Made by a program: the position numbers and the translations under genes
Notes under the pieces: generated by a model
What the model saw: the letters and a program-made list of their open reading frames with translations, nothing else
What the model was told of the DNA's origin: nothing
The model's database searches: none
Part shown: piece by piece, positions 11,641-22,314 of the stretch
Layout: each line of letters opens with the position of its first letter
Numbering within the stretch: the first letter of the stretch is position 1
DNA from: Buxus sempervirens
Lineage: Eukaryota > Streptophyta > Magnoliopsida > Buxales > Buxaceae
DNA length: 64,000 bases
Assembly (NCBI GenBank): GCA_947561395.2
Contig: OX387184.1
Location: 37,624,766-37,688,765, forward strand
Direction: 5' to 3'

Positions 11641-11745
11641 GTTCAGGCTCTAATTATTCATTTTCATGCAATTTTGGCCTGTTTTAAATTCCAATTAATG
11701 TTTTCATTATTTTCTCATTTTGTAGTGCAGTTTGGGGTGTCTACA

Positions 11746-13078
11746 CCTACTGTTTTGGCTTTAAAAGACCCCCAAAAGGTGAGCCAAATGGCTCCCTTCG
11801 AACTACTGTGGGCCCACACAGGGGCCCACAGAGGCACCATACATGCTCACACACCCCAAGAATCAGTCCCCTGTGGAAAAGGTGAAAAAAGGGATTTCTG
11901 TTGCTTACCCGAGATCTCAGGTCGGTCAAGGGTTTCTGGTGGCTTAACCGAAATCAAATTTCGGTTAAACCATAACTGTGGTTTAACCGAAATTGAATTT
12001 CGGTTATGCTAGTATTCATGTTTAACCAAAATGAAATCTCGGTTACTTTAAGTGTTTTCCAAAAAATAAATTTTCTTGCATGTTGTTGATTTGCCATGCC
12101 ATGTGAACTGAACCGGTTGAACCAGCAGGGTTTCTGGGCCGACCGGAAACCCAAAATGGTACACGGGCCTTCAAGCAACTTGATTCCTTTGTGGGCCTTT
12201 GGGGCCCACCTAGTCCAAGATCACCTTTGAACATTAAAGCAAGATAATTAAAATGAACTAATTGGGCCAAACTCTTTGAGGCCCACCAAAGCCCAGTAAA
12301 AATGAAGTATGATGGCTAGTGTAAGCATGGTTTGGCCGTGACCTCGGGTGCGGGCCTATCGGGCCCTCTAAGCCCATGAACCTAACTGGGCAGGGTGCAA
12401 TACCCTGACCCCTTTAACCACGGACCGTCTGGTCCAAGTCTAGACCAACGGGCCTCAAGCCCAAGGTTTAGCCCATTTTGAGAACTTGAAGAAGATAAAT
12501 TCAAATAAATCATTTTGACAACCATGCGTGGCCCACCCAGGGGCCCGCAAACCAATGCAGACCGACCTGTTGCATGAAAATCACTCAAACCCCAACTTGA
12601 AACATGTAACTAAAATCGATTCATTTAAACCCAAGCCCAAAGGGCCTCCCAAGCTTAGATGGAGGCCCACCAGCGACATGCAGGCATAACCAAGTCCTCC
12701 AAGGTATCCGTGGGCCTTCCAATGGGGACCACCCAATCAAACTCAGAACACTTAATTAAAGAAAGATAAAAGCAATCAAAGGGACCCACACCACTCAAGT
12801 GGTCCCACCAGACTTAAACAAAATTGCATGCGGGATTAAGAATCGGGTGAGAAACCAGAGTTGACTCAAACCAAGGAACCCACGGGACCCGTCATCCGAT
12901 GGGGTGGACTGAGGTGTCTACGGACTTCCCTAGACCGCAACCGAGACCCTACTTAAAATCTCAAGCCGCAGACCAAAGCCCAAAATAGACAGGATTAGGC
13001 ACCCAGGTATCCGCCTGCACCCCATCAGGCGGTGGCGACTCCGAATTTACCTGTGCCGCATTCCCGACGCGCGCACAG
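11746..13078 (+). repeat. Element B region: first (extra) LTR 3' half
   Basis: This ends in GACGCGCGCACA, an LTR terminus, but no PBS follows; a second LTR 3' half (13079-14220) follows instead. Positions 11755-11860 match 33405-33505 in the 3' LTR, but 11861-13078 has no counterpart there. It carries AACCGAAAT/ATTTCGGTT palindromes (11940-12050) and many GGCCCA-rich words. Tandem LTR recombination or a retained fragment of a sister element are both possible. Confidence 0.7.
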
Positions 13079-14220
13079 GGGGCTTTCTGGCTTAACCGAA
13101 ATTTAATTTCGGTTAAACCATAAAGACAGTGTAACCGAAATGTATTTTCGGTTATACTGTGGGTTGTGTCCAACCGAAAGTAGATTTTAGTTGCCCTTAG
13201 GATTTTCCAAAAGCCTATTTTTTTGCAGGTTTGCTGATTTTCTAGGTTGTTTGAACCATACCGATTAGACCAGTAGGGTTTCCGGGTCAACCGGAAACCC
13301 AAAATGGTGCACGGGCTGGCAAGCCCAACTTGATCCCTTTGTGGGCCTTCCAACGGGGCCCACCCAGTCCAAGATCATATTTAAAAGTAACAAGATAATC
13401 AAAATAAATCGAATGGGCTGAACCCTATGAGGCCCACCAAAGCTCGAAAAGAAAGCATGCTGGCTAATGTAGGAATGGTTTGGCCGTGACTGTAGGCATG
13501 AGCCTATTGGGCCCACTGAGCCCACCAACCCAACAGGGCAGGGTCCAATACCCTAACCCACTGAACCATGGGCCATCCGGTCCAAGTCTAGACCAACGGG
13601 CCCCAAGCCCATGGTCTAGCCCCCTTTGAGAATTTAAGGAAGATAAATTCCAATAAATTACTTGGCAACCACATGTGGCCCACCCAATGGGCCCACCAAT
13701 CCATCCGGCCCACCTTTGCATGAAAACCACTTAAATTCTAACTTGAACCTTAAAAGAAAAATCGATTGAATTCACCAAAGCCCAAAGGGCCTCTCAGGAT
13801 AGACTGAGGCCCACCAGGGGCATGTGGGCTTAGCCAAGTCCACCAAGGACACCATGGGCCCTCCAACAGGGCCCACCCAAGTAGACTCAGAGCATTTAAC
13901 TAAAGAAGATAAAAGCAATAAAAGGGACCCACACCATTCAGGTGGTCCCGCTTGACTTAACCAAATTGCATATCGGATCAGGAATCAGGTGAGAACCAAA
14001 AGTGAGCTGACTCAAACCCAGGAACCCACGGGACCCGTCATCCGACGAGGTAGTCCGGGGTGTCTACGGACTTCCCCAAACCACAACCGAGACCCTACTT
14101 AGAATCTCAAGCCACAGACCAAGCCCAATAGACAAGATTAGGCACCCAGGTGTCCGCCTGCACCCCATCAGGCGGTGGCGACTCCGAATTTTCCTGTGCG
14201 GCATTTCCAACGCATGCACA
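13079..14220 (+). repeat. Element B 5' LTR, 3' part
   Basis: This ends at CGCATGCACA, three bases before the PBS. It is highly similar to 33580-34466 in the 3' LTR. It contains ACCGAAAT palindromes (13090-13195) and the U5 decamer TGGCGACTCC at 14176-14185 (also 13033-13042 in the extra half). Confidence 0.88.
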
Positions 14221-14223
14221 GCC

Positions 14224-14241
14224 TGGCGACTCCACTGGGGA
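14224..14241 (+). other. Primer binding site of element B
   Basis: TGGCGACTCCACTGGGGA directly after the 5' LTR. It differs from the element A PBS at two central positions (CA versus TG), so the two elements may use different isoacceptors of the same tRNA type. Confidence 0.88.
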
Positions 14242-15664
14242 TTCTTAGCCCAGTAGGACCCTGGTTAGATTGAGTCAGCATAAGAGGGATTTAGTTGATA
14301 TTTAGGATTCTTACTACCTCATTTAGTAAGATACAGAATACGCGTAATTACGCATTCTAGAACCTCATATTGCGTGCCAATTCTGTAACTTACTGCACGA
14401 GATGGTAACAATCCCTTTATCAACAAAATCCAGACAAAACTCACCCGTGTAGACATAGCACGCAGCCCAACTGCACATACGAGCACGCCACCACACCGTG
14501 GATGAATTTAATTTCCTACTTTTATGTGATAAACTGCGTGGGGTGACATGCATGAGGGAGGCTGCGTGGATGATCCGACCCCGAATGAATGAGTGAAAAT
14601 ATGGATATTGCATCTTTTTTACCAAAACGTAGACCTCTCTAGTAGCCTACCCTTCTGATTCCTATGAACTGATCTTTGGGATGGTATTAGCACCTATGCT
14701 CCCGTGGCTTGCCGGGGAAAGCAGGGTAAACCCATCCTCCCAGTTTTCTGGGGTCTATTAGCACCACCAGTTTCTTGTCGTGGCACGCAAGGATCCAGTA
14801 CTGGTCCAGATCCTTGTAGGTTTATGTCTCGGGCTTGGTATCCTTCCCCACCTAACGTTTTTGAATAAATCACGCATTGTGCATGAGAGGGTGATGTGAA
14901 TGATGAATACAAGAGGAGTAAAATCGGAATAAAATCCAGAGTCCATTAGGGGTAGCAACCCCCACTTTTTGCATCAAAATTGAGTAAACCCTAGATTCTG
15001 GTCTACCTCAACTCTAATTTAGGAAGCTAACCTAACTTTGATCAGGGGAACCCCCCTAGATCCATGCATTGAGTCCTGTAAGCTATGGGTTTGGACTCGT
15101 TAGAGTCCGCTGGGAGCACTTTAAGTCCAGATTGGTCCATTAGAGCAGACGAAAGCCGGCCAGATCAGGCAAATAGGTGAAAGCATGCCAGATCAGAATA
15201 AGTGCACTAAACCCTAGATCTAGGAATTATTAGCCTACCCGCTTTAGAAGCAATTTGTATCCTTCCTTTTGGCTCCCAGCAGCCTTAAGGATGAATTCTT
15301 TGCAATTCTTATAAATATTGTAAACCTTCGCCCTCGATGGCAAGTTGTAGTTTTGTTGTGGTCTGACACCGAAAGCAGATGAAAGAACCGATGAAAGACA
15401 GAAGACTAATTAGGACTTGAACGTGCTCCTTTTCACAAGTATGTCTAAGAGTCGCGCCTCAACTGGCGCCAACCCCTAGGACCACACACCATGTGTGCCT
15501 GAATCTAAATTCCGCAATGTTTCAGTTTTCTGCTCTATTCTGTGAAGTATGTTAAAACTGGTAGTAGCCCATCTCTTTTGCTTGAAATTATGCATGTCTT
15601 AGAACTGATTAATAGTTTGGTGTGAAACCTTAAATTGATTTGGAATTTCGATTGGATAGTTGGC
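14242..15664 (+). other. Element B leader between PBS and ORF1
   Basis: No coding gene is supported; short open frames here have no recognisable sequence. It is presumed 5' untranslated RNA. Confidence 0.6.
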
Positions 15665-17098
15665 ATGACATCCTCATCCTCATCTGAGAGAGTCCGTTTC
15701 CCCAGGATAGAGAAGTGCGCCTGGGATACCCCCTGGATCCTTTCTTGGACAAGGTAGCTCTAAGGGAGTAAACAGATTGAATGGGAGAACAAATATGGTA
15801 TGGGACAGACTTTGTCCCTGTTAAACGTGCCAATTAACTGGGATATGATCCAAGCAGCCCTGCTTTTCTGGGATCCCCAGTTTTCAGTGTTTCGATTCGG
15901 GGTCAATGAGTTGACTCCCACAATTGAGGAACTTGACCTGTTCCTTCGATTTCGCGACTTAGGAGATCCCGCTAGGCCAAGTCTCAAAGAAAGCTACAAG
16001 AATGAAGCTTGTGTTTTCTTTGGCCTCTCAAGGGGAGAATTCCAGACCTTAGGAGGTGACAAAGCATTCACGAGGGTCTCCAAAACATTCCTAGCTAAGA
16101 AAATAAGAAACAAAAAGTAGGAAAGACCCCGGGCTTGGTTTGACACCTTCACCCTTGTGGTTATGTCACAAATCTTCTTTCCAACTGGGGGAAACACCAT
16201 TAATTTGGCCCTCATGGAAATTGTGGATCAACTCCCGGCAGGGTACCGAATCATGCCACTGATCCTAGCTCAACTGTTCCATTCCCTAACTTTGTCCAAA
16301 AACGGAACCCGGAGGTTTCAAGGGTGCGCTCCCCTTCTCCACATTTGGCTGCAAGACCACCTGATGGTATCATCACCCGTCAGCGCAAATTACAGGGTAG
16401 CCTGCGATAATATGATATGGCTGGCCCAAAGAGAGATCAAACCGGACTTACCCGCTCGTGAGGATTGGTTTAACTACTTTCTCCATCTAAATGGAGAAAC
16501 AAACATTTGATGGTGGGGCACATACAACATCCCCTACACCCCCATTATAGCTTTCAAGAAAAGAGAGGGCCTTGCCCTGATAGGCCTTACCCATGCTGTG
16601 CCATACTATCCGATTCGGGTTTTGAGATAGTTTGGGAAACCGCAGGGAATCCCGGTCAAGGATGACATGGGCAATTTGATTGGTCCACTCACTAAGGGAC
16701 TGAGGACGTGATTGCAGATGGAGTGGAAGACGGTGTGCATATATCGGGAAGACCTCTTCATCGAATCCCACTTTCGTGACTACGAGCAGTGGAAGGCTTG
16801 GGAGTTCGGCCACGATGGCCCCCCGCCTCTTCAGCCTGTTGCTTCAAGCGACATTCCAGTTCCGCCCCCTAATACATATAGGGACAGGGTGGCCGAGCTG
16901 CAGGAGACCCACTCCCGTATCCATTCAGCTTATGTGGATTCGGAACGGGAGAATAGGCAGGCCAATATAGCCTTGCAACATGAAATGGAATTAGTGCGCA
17001 AGCGCGCTGAGGAGGACCGACGTTTGCGGAACAAGCTTCTGCGAGCATTAAGGAGGCAAGACGTGTCCTCCCACTATGATGATGACCAACCTAGCTAG
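15665..17098 (+). pseudogene. Element B ORF1, extra protein upstream of gag (DUF7745-like)
   Basis: A single frame of 478 codons starts with ATG (MTSSSSSERVRFPR) and has six stops (15755, 15761, 16118, 16508, 16628, 16709). Function is unknown. The middle, from ELTPTIEE (about residue 84) through GCAPLLHIWLQDHL and LTHAVPYYPIRVLR, aligns colinearly with the antisense gene at 61084-62743 (MTPTIEEV, SCAPILQ...LWLLDHL, LGHAVLYLPLRVLRQF). The C-terminal 110 residues are a charged probable coiled coil (EMELVRKRAEEDRRLR). The family resembles the plant transposon-associated DUF7745 as I remember it; an HMM search is needed. Unlike the antisense homologue it has no intron. Stops such as TAG and TGA fit C-to-T decay of methylated DNA. 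Confidence 0.8.
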
Positions 17099-17444
17099 AC
17101 TTTGGCTTCGTTGTATCCTGATATGAATAATGATGTACTTTGTGCCACGACGGCCCTTTTTGATTAAAGCATGGATTTATTTTCACTCTGCTATGTTGTT
17201 TAAACTTAACAAAACAAGAATTTGAAATAAAAGAATTAATTCCCTCCAATAGGGCAACTCGGTCTCCGACAGACCACCTCTCTTCATTAATTACAATACT
17301 TTTGGTCGCTGCGACCACTCATTCCCTTTGTTTGCGTCTCTCTCATTGAGATCGCGAAACCCAGCAAGTGTTTAAAACACCCAAGAATTTGAGCTCAGAT
17401 CACACCCGTTTGTATCTTTTCAAGATCATTCGGTCCAATCCTAG
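17099..17444 (+). other. Element B spacer between ORF1 and 145-bp array
   Basis: Noncoding, nothing recognised. Confidence 0.5.
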
Positions 17445-18060
17445 GGCACCGAAGCCGCCAACGGATGAGTTGGATATTGGTGGAGGATTGTCCTAGCATA
17501 GCCTACCCAATTTAGTGACACCAAAGCCGCTGGTGGTTGAATCAGATATTGGCTGTGGAGAGCCCGGGTACTACTAGCTGAAATCTTAGGGCACCAAAAC
17601 CGCCGATGGATGAGTCGGATATTGGTGGAGGAGCGTCCTGGCATAGCCTGCCCCATTTAGTGACACCAAAGCCGCCGGTGGTTGAATTGGATATTGGCTG
17701 TGGAGCGTTCGGGTACTACTAGCCGAAATCTTAGGGCACCAAAACCGCCGACGGATGAGTCAGATATTGGTGGAGGAGTGTCCTGGCATAGCTTACCCCA
17801 TTTAGTGACACCAAAGCCGCCAATGGTTGAATCGGATATTGGCTGTGGAGCGTCTAGGTACTACTAGCGGAAATCTTAGGGCATTGAAGCAGCAGATGGA
17901 TGAGTCGGATATTGGTGGAGGAGCGTCCTGGCATAGCCTACCCCTGTTAGTGACACCAAAGCCGCTGATGGTTGAATCGGATATTGGTTGCGGAGCGTCC
18001 GGGTACAACTAGCCGAATCCTTGTATCGCCTAGACCGTCGACGAATGAGTCGGGGTTGGT
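17445..18060. repeat. 145-bp tandem repeat, four units plus a partial one, built of two half units
   Basis: Units begin at 17445, 17590, 17735, 17880 and 18025, exactly 145 bp apart. Each holds two related halves of about 72 bp. One half has GGCACC..CCGCCGA.GGATGAG, the other GACACCAAAGCCGC.G.TGG. Both end in a GATATTGG word followed by GGAG. This is a dimer-based higher-order array in the 5' leader of an Ogre-like element. Confidence 0.95.
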
Positions 18061-18154
18061 TAAGGCAACCCTGGGTGCTGCTCTTCAGCCCCCCTTTTCG
18101 TGACCACGTGTGGTCCAATCTGTGATACTGAGCTCAGAAAAATTCCCCTAAATT

Positions 18155-18525
18155 GTAGGTTCTCTTCCCTTGCCTTGACGGCTAAAATAGATCAGCTTAA
18201 TCCCAAGTTCTCTTCCCTTGCCAAGGTGGTTAAAATAGACCAGTTGAACCGGGTTCTCTTTCCCTGTCGCTCCTAAGCGGCTAAAATAGATCAGCTTTCG
18301 GACAAATAGGGTTCTCTCTCCCGGTTACCTACGGGTAACTAAAATAGATTCAGTCATTAGGGTTCTCTTCCCCGGTCGCCTTAGGTCAACCAAAATAGAT
18401 CAGTCTTCAAAGTTTATTAGGGTTCTCTTTCCTGGTTGCTTGCGAGTAGCTAAAATAGATTAGTTGATTCAAAATTAGGTTCTCTTCCCTTGTTGCCTTA
18501 GGGTAGCTAAAATAGATCAGTTAGT
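18155..18525. repeat. Seven-unit tandem array with variable hairpins upstream of gag
   Basis: Units of about 45-58 bp share GGTTCTCTTCCC at the start and CTAAAATAGATCAG at the end. The middle differs but stays self-complementary: GTTACC/GGTAAC in one unit, GTTGCC/GGTAGC in another, CGCT/AGCG in a third. Paired changes suggest RNA hairpins. It lies directly before gag. Confidence 0.85.
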
Positions 18526-18591
18526 CCAAATCCAATTAAAAGAAAAAAAATCAGCATAAATCGAAGGAACAGATTCTATCTAATAAGTTGC

Positions 18592-20301
18592 ATGACTAAT
18601 TTATGTGAAATTGCACTGATGCCTGTCACTTGTCTACCAGGTACCAAAATTGCTTCCAGAAGCCCGTACTTGTTAAGATCGAGGAAAAGACTCGATATGG
18701 ATCAGCCAGGAGAGCAGACACCGCGGGGGCAACATCCGGCAGAATCTAGCCACGCGCAAGTAGTGAATGAAATGCAACAGAGAATCGACAGTATGGGTTC
18801 CGTCATCCAAGAACTAATGGCAGAGCTACGAGAATTAAAGCAAGTTCCCCCAGTAGTGCCGGTTGCCCATTAGCCGCAGCCACAGTTCCCACCACTAGCA
18901 GAGATGGCACCACCACCGCATCCAGTACATCCCCCTCCCGTGGCACCACCGCTGCCACCAGCAGCAGCTCCGTTCCACGTACCACAGCCGGATCAGTTTT
19001 TACCTGTCCATCTGGGGCAGGATGACGAAGACTGGTACAGAGCCCAGGAAGCGCAGTTCGAGGGAAAATTGGCAGCAGTAAGAGAAGAAAACAAAGCAGA
19101 ACTGGCCACCATGAGAGAGCTGCTCAAACAGCTCCAACCCAGTACAGTGCAGAGCGAGGCTACGCTTGAAAACCTTTGCTTCTTTTCCGACATCCAGCTC
19201 CCGGCTAAGTTCAAGTGCCCGGAGTTGCACCAGTTCGACGGCACGGGTTGCCCACTAAACCATCTGAGGTCTTATTCTGGCGACATGTGCCAGTACGCCA
19301 AGGAGAAACGAATCATGGTGTAGTTCTTCCAGAAGTCGCTAACAGGAGCGGCCTATTCTTAGTTCTTGAGTCTGGACAAGGCCAAGATAAAAATATGGAA
19401 TGACCTGGCAGCAGTCTTTATCCAGCAGTACCGCCTGAACAGTCAGATCGTACAGACCAGGGCAGAGCTGCAGAGGTTGACTAAGAAGAGTCAGGAATCA
19501 GTGCGAGAGTACGCCAAGCATTGGAAAGAATTGGCAGCGTTAGTGCAACCGCTGCTATTGGAACAAGAGATGACGTCGTTGTTTATTACGTCATTGGGCC
19601 AGCCGTTCTTCACTTTGCTGTTGGGGCAAAGCACATTAAACTTCAACGACTTGATCTTGACTGCGGATCAGATTGAGGACGCAGTAAGAGCTGGGAAAAT
19701 AGATGGCAGTGGGCAGAGTTCTGCACCCAGAAGGCCAGTAAAAGGGCAAGCTAGTAGGAACCAGGGGCAAGAGCCCAGGAGACAGGAACAACAGGCGGTC
19801 AACTATGTGTACCGTGCACAACCCCACCATTTTTCTCAAGGACCGGAGGTAGTAGCACCCCAAGGGACCGGGCAGACCGCTTACCAAGGGGTAAGAAAGA
19901 CAAGAGACGAGATGGAGGCTAGGATGAAACAGGTTTTCACTCCACTCCCATATGCACCAGCAGAGTTGCTGCCAACTTTGCTAAAGAAAGGGTACGTGCA
20001 AGTCAAACCCCCGAATCCTCGTCTGGTCAACGCTAGAAGCTATAATGCAGCTGAGCAATGTGAGTACCACTCCAATGCTCCAGGACACCATACCAATCGG
20101 TGCTGGGATCTAAGGCACGATATCCAAGACTTGATCGATAGTAAGCGCATTACGGTTGACCCCCCGGCACCACCCGCTCAGACCCCAGCAGCCGGCATAA
20201 CTACTAACCGTCTCCCAGATCATTCAAAGGCCTCCGCTAGTAAGACGACCAATCAAGTGAGCGGTGATCAGGGCACCTGCAGCTCGACCCCTCAGTACTG
20301 A
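18592..20301 (+). pseudogene. gag: Element B Gag
   Basis: One frame of 569 codons with three TAG stops (18871, 19321, 19360). A start at the ATG of MDQPGEQ (18697) is likely, because the acceptor-like CAG about 18640 would remove upstream codons. Features in order: coiled coil (EMQQRIDSMGSVIQELMAEL), Pro/Ala-rich tract, second coiled coil, capsid core (LPAKFKCPELHQFDG, then ESVREYAKHWKELA), Arg/Gln-rich stretch, knuckle-like CEYHSNAPGHHTNRC (CX2HX5HX4C as in element A), and DLRHDIQDLID. It is much diverged from element A Gag but colinear. Confidence 0.9.
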
Positions 20302-21225
20302 TTGGGCGATCAGGGCAGACAGTGAAGGCGCAACTTCAAATGGGAGCCCAAATGACAACAATGACTATTGTTGGGAAAAATGAAGAGGGCGCTCTGCTGA
20401 AAGAACCCAAGGCCGAGGAAAATACAGATGCCTATATTTGTGCGATCGAGGATGAACCGCAAAACAGTGAAGAAGTCACGGGGCCATGGAACCCGATGCA
20501 GTGTGGATGGATCAGTGACTCCCCGTCCCCTCCACGCAGAGAAGGAGTGGGCAGTTCCAGTGGACTTCAGATCCGGGATAGACCTCAGATCTCGGACGCA
20601 TCCGTGGGCAGTTTGAGGGTGCCGCCCCAGTTATCCACCGAATGGCCTCCTAAGGGCATGTCTGCGACATCAGAGCTAAACCCATATCTGGCATACTCTG
20701 CCGACTCGTGATCACTCGAGTCTGATCCCGCCCCCTCCCATGCGACATGCGTGAATGGTTCGGCCTTCCTCGTGTCGCAGAAGAAGAGGAACTGCCATCC
20801 ACTCCTGAACTTGCAAACCCGCCTGATCTGTATGAGAGCTCGGATGAATTCGCTGATACAGACTCGGAAGACACATCAGCGAAGGAAAGTAAGGCGGTGA
20901 ACGTCATTGAAGAAGATGGTAGTAATTCCCTCACAGACCTCCCTCTGGTGCACTTCCACCCAACCGGAGACCAGGAATTCTTCTACCCCACTCCCATCTC
21001 TAACCCCAACCCTTCAACCCTTAACATTTTCGACATCATGGACTTCCCTCCGCAAGACCCTTTCTCCCTTTCGTTTGAACCGCCAACCCTAAACCTCTCA
21101 AAACTCAACCTTGAACCCCCTTCGTACAATGCCGTACCCCCATCTTACCCCACCCAATCTGTCCACCATCAAGCTACCCCCACCACTACCATTGAGACAG
21201 AAATCGACCGAATCACCTGATTCGG
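20302..21225 (+). pseudogene. Element B Gag-protease linker, frameshifted
   Basis: Open stretches in two other frames (20322-20711 and 20747-21220) encode acidic and Pro/Ser-rich sequence without a domain. The gag frame resumes at 21226. In element A the matching part of Gag is uninterrupted, so I read this as decay by indels. An unusually low-complexity accessory segment is the alternative. Confidence 0.55.
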
Positions 21226-22314
21226 TTGATATGTAAATACAGACCCCCCACCCGCACCAGAGGAAGGAGCAGAAGCAGAAGCAAAAAGGAAAGAAAAAGG
21301 GAAGGATGTGGTTACAGAGTTGCCATGGACCCTCAAGAGAAAGGGAAGGGCCACCGAAGAGGAAATCATAGATTTACACCACAGTGTTTTCACTCCAGAA
21401 TACGAGAATACGACCTTCTCCAGCAGTTGAACAAAGTACCTACCCAAATCTCCATAATGCGACTCCTGATTGATTCGGAAAAGCATAGGGCAGTGCTGAT
21501 GAGGGTTTTGGGTGATGCACATGTACCAGAAAGCATTGACCCTGAGCAGCTGGGGGCAGTGGTGTCAGTAATCACGGCACCCCCGGCTATCTCCTTCTCC
21601 GCAGACGATCTGCCGCTTGAAGGGTGCAACCACACCGAGCCGCTTTACATAACTGTGAAGTGTGTGGATCTTATCGTAAAGCGCGCCATGATCGACAACG
21701 GGTCGGCTTTGAATATATGCCCGATGAGGACATTCCATAGTTTACAATTGAGCTCCACCATGATTAAGCCAAGTGGGCACAATGTCCGAGGATTCGACAA
21801 TGCCAGGAGAGAATCGTTAGGGGAAGTTACCTTGATGGTCATGATCACGGATAGGCCCTTCACCGTGGATTTTGAGCTCATGGATATCAACGCCTCATTT
21901 AACCTGCTGATTGGAAGGCCTTGGCTACACCAGGCAGGGGCTGTATCTTCCACGCTGCATAGAATGGTCCGGTTTATATCGGGAAATGAGCTTATAACGG
22001 TACATGCTGAGGATCACCAGGAGTTCGAAAGGGTCGGAGTACCTTATGTGGACTATGAATTGCCCACCGCCATCAATTTCCAAGCTATGGAGATGGTGCA
22101 GGTAAACCATATCCCTGAATCTAAAAGGGGACAACGACTCTCGAAGAAAAGAAGAAAGGACATGTTTAGCGCTGCTGACTGCACAGATTGGGGTCTTCGA
22201 GCTAGCGAAGGACTGGGCAAATACAAGCAGGGCATCAAGGTGGCTGTCCGACCTTATGAGCAGACCACTGGGTTTGGACTGGGATTCAATCCACAGCCAG
22301 AAGACTACTCCTGA
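21226..22314 (+). CDS. Element B Gag C-terminus, aspartic protease and degenerate G-patch
   Basis: In the gag frame. EYDLLQQLNKVPTQISIMRLLIDSEKHR aligns with the end of element A Gag, so Gag and protease were one precursor. The protease has AMIDNGSALNICP (active-site D-N-G) and FNLLIGRPWLH. Downstream SEGLGKYKQGIKV is the remnant of the G-patch that is clear in element A. The protease would process Gag-Pol. A further conserved-looking tract continues after the stop in another frame. Confidence 0.85.
   Translation: MICKYRPPTRTRGRSRSRSKKERKREGCGYRVAMDPQEKGKGHRRGNHRFTPQCFHSRIREYDLLQQLNKVPTQISIMRLLIDSEKHRAVLMRVLGDAHVPESIDPEQLGAVVSVITAPPAISFSADDLPLEGCNHTEPLYITVKCVDLIVKRAMIDNGSALNICPMRTFHSLQLSSTMIKPSGHNVRGFDNARRESLGEVTLMVMITDRPFTVDFELMDINASFNLLIGRPWLHQAGAVSSTLHRMVRFISGNELITVHAEDHQEFERVGVPYVDYELPTAINFQAMEMVQVNHIPESKRGQRLSKKRRKDMFSAADCTDWGLRASEGLGKYKQGIKVAVRPYEQTTGFGLGFNPQPEDYS

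Larger units (their letters stand above)
1..11745 (-). mobile_element. Element A: Ty3/gypsy Tat-group (Retand-like) retrotransposon, 3' end outside window
   Basis: Read on the minus strand the order is 5' LTR (11745-9940), PBS (9937-9920), long leader with a tandem array, gag, protease, G-patch, RT, RNase H, integrase and a post-pol noncoding tract that runs off position 1. The post-pol tract and the integrase tail are nearly identical to 63270-64000 (element C), so A and C are one family. By analogy with C, the missing left part should hold antisense genes, a PPT and the 3' LTR. The 5' LTR ends at 11745 inside LTR sequence next to element B, so A inserted there. The likely right target duplication is CCTAC (11746-11750); its partner is outside the window. 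Lineage assignment rests on domain order and recalled motifs. Confidence 0.93.
9940..11745 (-). repeat. Element A 5' LTR
   Basis: The LTR is 1,806 bp. On the plus strand it starts TGTAAGACATGG and ends GGGTGTCTACA, matching the ends of the element C LTR (53365-55879). U3 runs from 11745 to the TATA box at 11331-11339. R/U5 contains two direct copies of a segment with CCTAGCTC.CTCTTCACG (about 10894-10985 and 11037-11125), a duplication also present in C. U5 carries a decamer identical to the start of the PBS (10006-10015). Confidence 0.92.

Noticed and set aside
14176-14185. U5 decamers as remnants of tRNA genes
   Set aside because: Only ten bases match and no cloverleaf can be drawn around them.
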